Assembly (NCBI RefSeq): GCF_031450805.1
Contig: NZ_JARTVY010000001.1
Span: forward strand, 1,984,001-2,048,000
DNA: 64,000 nt
Source of the DNA: Caballeronia sp031450805
GTDB taxonomy: Bacteria > Pseudomonadota > Gammaproteobacteria > Burkholderiales > Burkholderiaceae
Direction: 5' to 3'
Position numbers and translations under genes: made by a program. Below, one piece after another: positions 62,593-64,000 of this stretch (position 1 is its first letter; every line of letters begins with the position of its first letter). The notes below the pieces were generated by a model, which was not told the origin of the DNA, made no database searches, and worked only from the letters and a program-made list of their open reading frames with translations.

Positions 62593-64000
62593 ATGGCGAG
62601 TAACAACGTAGCCCAATTTGCCGCGGAACTCAAAATGCCTGCGGGCGTCCTGCTCGAGCAGTTGCAGGCGGCTGGCGTCCAGAAAGCGAGCGCGAATGAC
62701 GACCTGTCCGAGACGGACAAGGCGCGTCTGCTCGATCATTTGCGCAAGTCGCACGGTTCCGCCGAGGCCGACAAGCGCAAGATCACTTTGACCCGCCGGC
62801 ATACGTCGGAAATCAAGCAATCCGACGCAACGGGTAAAGCTCGCACCATTCAGGTCGAGGTGCGCAAAAAACGTGTTTTCGTGAAGCGCGACGAAACCGG
62901 CGTCGAGCAGCCTGTCGAAACGCCGAATCACGTCGAAGAGCCGGAAGTCGACGAGGCCGAACTGCAGCGCCGCGAGGAAGAAGCACGCCGCGCCGCCGAG
63001 CAGCTCGAGCGCGAAGAGCGCGAGCTGAAGGAGCGTCAGGCTCAGCTCGAGCGCGAGGAAGCGGAGCGTCGCGCTCGCGAGGAAGCGGCCGAAGCCGAGC
63101 GTCGCAAGCAGGAAGCCGAGGCGGCACGCCGCGCGGCGGCGGCGGCGCAGGCAGCCGAAATCTCGCGCGCGGCTCAGGCTGCGCGTCAGGAATCGCGCGC
63201 GCAGGTCACCGCGGAAGCGAAGGCCGAGCCGAAGCAGGACAAACAAGACAAGCAGGACGACAGCGCCCAGCGCGCAGCCGCTGCTGCCGCCGAGAAGGCC
63301 GCCGCGGAAAAGGCAGCGGAAGAGAAGGCAGCCACCGAGCGCGCCGCGCAGCGCGAAGCCGCGAAGAAAGCGGAAGAAGACGCGAAGGCGGCCGCTGAGA
63401 AGGCGCGCATGGAGCAAGAAGCAATCGCGAAGCGCAGGGCGGCGGCCGAAGCCGAAGCGCGCGCTATCCGCGAAATGATGAACACGCCGCGCAAGGCGCA
63501 AGTCAAGGCGCCGGAGCCGGCGCCTGCTGCAAAGCCCGCGGAAGCGGCGAAGGCGGCCGAGGCCAAGGGTACGCTGCACAAGCCGGCGAAGCCGGAAGGC
63601 GCGCAGGCACCCCGCCCCGCAGTGAAGAAGCCGGCTGTCGGCGGTGCGGCGGCGCCCGCAACGGCGGCTCCTTCCGGCGACAAGAAGAAGGCCGGCGGCA
63701 AGGGCGGCTGGCAGGACGACGCATCGAAGCGCCGTGGCATCAAGACGCGCGGCGACACGAGCGGCGGCGTCGATCGCGGCTGGCGCGGCGGTCCGAAGGG
63801 CCGTGGCAAGCATCAGGACCAGACCACGTTCCAGGCGCCGACCGAGCCGATCGTCCGTGAAGTGCACGTGCCGGAAACCATTTCGGTGGCCGACCTCGCG
63901 CACAAGATGTCGGTGAAGGCTTCCGAAGTCATCAAGGTGATGATGAAGCTCGGCCAGATGGTCACCATCAATCAGGTGCTGGACCAGGAAACCGCGATGA
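62593..64000 (+). CDS. infB: translation initiation factor IF-2, N-terminal part (cut by window edge)
   Basis: 469 codons are visible, open at the right edge. The small N-terminal domain begins MASNNVAQFAAELKMPAGVL, followed by a long charged coiled-coil-like region (repeated EEAERR, AAAEKAA and KAAEE elements, residues about 110-290) and a Lys/Pro/Gly linker. The conserved IF2-N segment EVHVPETISVADLAHKMSVK appears near residue 425. The GTPase domain lies beyond the window. Start ATG 62593 follows AAGAGGAATGA; an upstream ATG at 62589 is out of frame. Confidence 0.95.
   Translation, partial: MASNNVAQFAAELKMPAGVLLEQLQAAGVQKASANDDLSETDKARLLDHLRKSHGSAEADKRKITLTRRHTSEIKQSDATGKARTIQVEVRKKRVFVKRDETGVEQPVETPNHVEEPEVDEAELQRREEEARRAAEQLEREERELKERQAQLEREEAERRAREEAAEAERRKQEAEAARRAAAAAQAAEISRAAQAARQESRAQVTAEAKAEPKQDKQDKQDDSAQRAAAAAAEKAAAEKAAEEKAATERAAQREAAKKAEEDAKAAAEKARMEQEAIAKRRAAAEAEARAIREMMNTPRKAQVKAPEPAPAAKPAEAAKAAEAKGTLHKPAKPEGAQAPRPAVKKPAVGGAAAPATAAPSGDKKKAGGKGGWQDDASKRRGIKTRGDTSGGVDRGWRGGPKGRGKHQDQTTFQAPTEPIVREVHVPETISVADLAHKMSVKASEVIKVMMKLGQMVTINQVLDQETAM

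Overview
The window is a GC-rich piece of a Burkholderiaceae chromosome, most likely Caballeronia or Paraburkholderia. The evidence is the 16S/23S sequence, the gene order scpB-rluB-rimP-nusA-infB, a complete isc operon led by iscR, and genus-typical small families (DUF3563, DUF2863, BspC-like). Nearly all of it is dense core-genome coding. I see no CRISPR array, prophage, integrase or intact insertion sequence.

Region 1 (1-10.3 kb): the end of a Nudix hydrolase and a DUF1178 gene are followed by an acyl-CoA catabolism block. A PimC/PimD-like acyl-CoA dehydrogenase pair and a MaoC hydratase broken by one in-frame TAG face a minus-strand run. That run encodes 3-hydroxyacyl-CoA dehydrogenase, enoyl-CoA hydratase, a histidine phosphatase, an ACAD10/11-type kinase and a small unknown protein. 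Together they could degrade dicarboxylic or 4-hydroxy acids. A methionine aminotransferase and an orphan PIN protein lie upstream.

Region 2 (10.3-16.1 kb): yaaA, an M14 carboxypeptidase, a BspC-like secreted protein, a solitary CbiM-like permease, a LuxR-type regulator and a DUF2863 gene.

Region 3 (16.1-22.0 kb): a full rRNA operon (promoter, boxA, 16S, tRNA-Ile, tRNA-Ala, 23S, 5S, terminator).

Region 4 (22.1-28.1 kb): the SOS mutagenesis cassette imuA-imuB-dnaE2 behind a near-consensus LexA box. Region 5 (28.1-31.9 kb): an RmlD-like reductase coupled to a copper chaperone, divergent cueR with a shared operator, a DUF3563 gene, a DUF305 protein and rlmJ.

Region 6 (32.1-40.7 kb): a 3-hydroxybutyrate dehydrogenase with a patatin lipase, a low-molecular-weight phosphatase, then iscR-iscS-iscU-iscA-hscB-hscA-fdx-iscX under two tandem IscR-like boxes. 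Region 7 (41.0-46.7 kb): an exported three-subunit molybdenum hydroxylase (Tat-exported large subunit, 2Fe-2S subunit, triheme lipoprotein) and a patatin lipoprotein.

Region 8 (46.9-49.3 kb): gltX and five tRNAs, with a Glu-Asp pair duplicated in tandem. Region 9 (49.4-57 kb) is more accessory: acetyltransferase, AraC and LysR regulators, small secreted proteins, a YdcF protein, a stand-alone transposase-like domain and an aminotransferase. Region 10 (57.3-64 kb): scpB, rluB with long low-complexity tails, rimP, nusA and the start of infB, cut by the window edge.

No single undescribed system stands out clearly. The best leads are the split kinase/phosphatase/dehydrogenase module with its broken MaoC gene, a recurring palindrome centred on ATGCCG-NN-CGGCAT, and the structured rimP leader.
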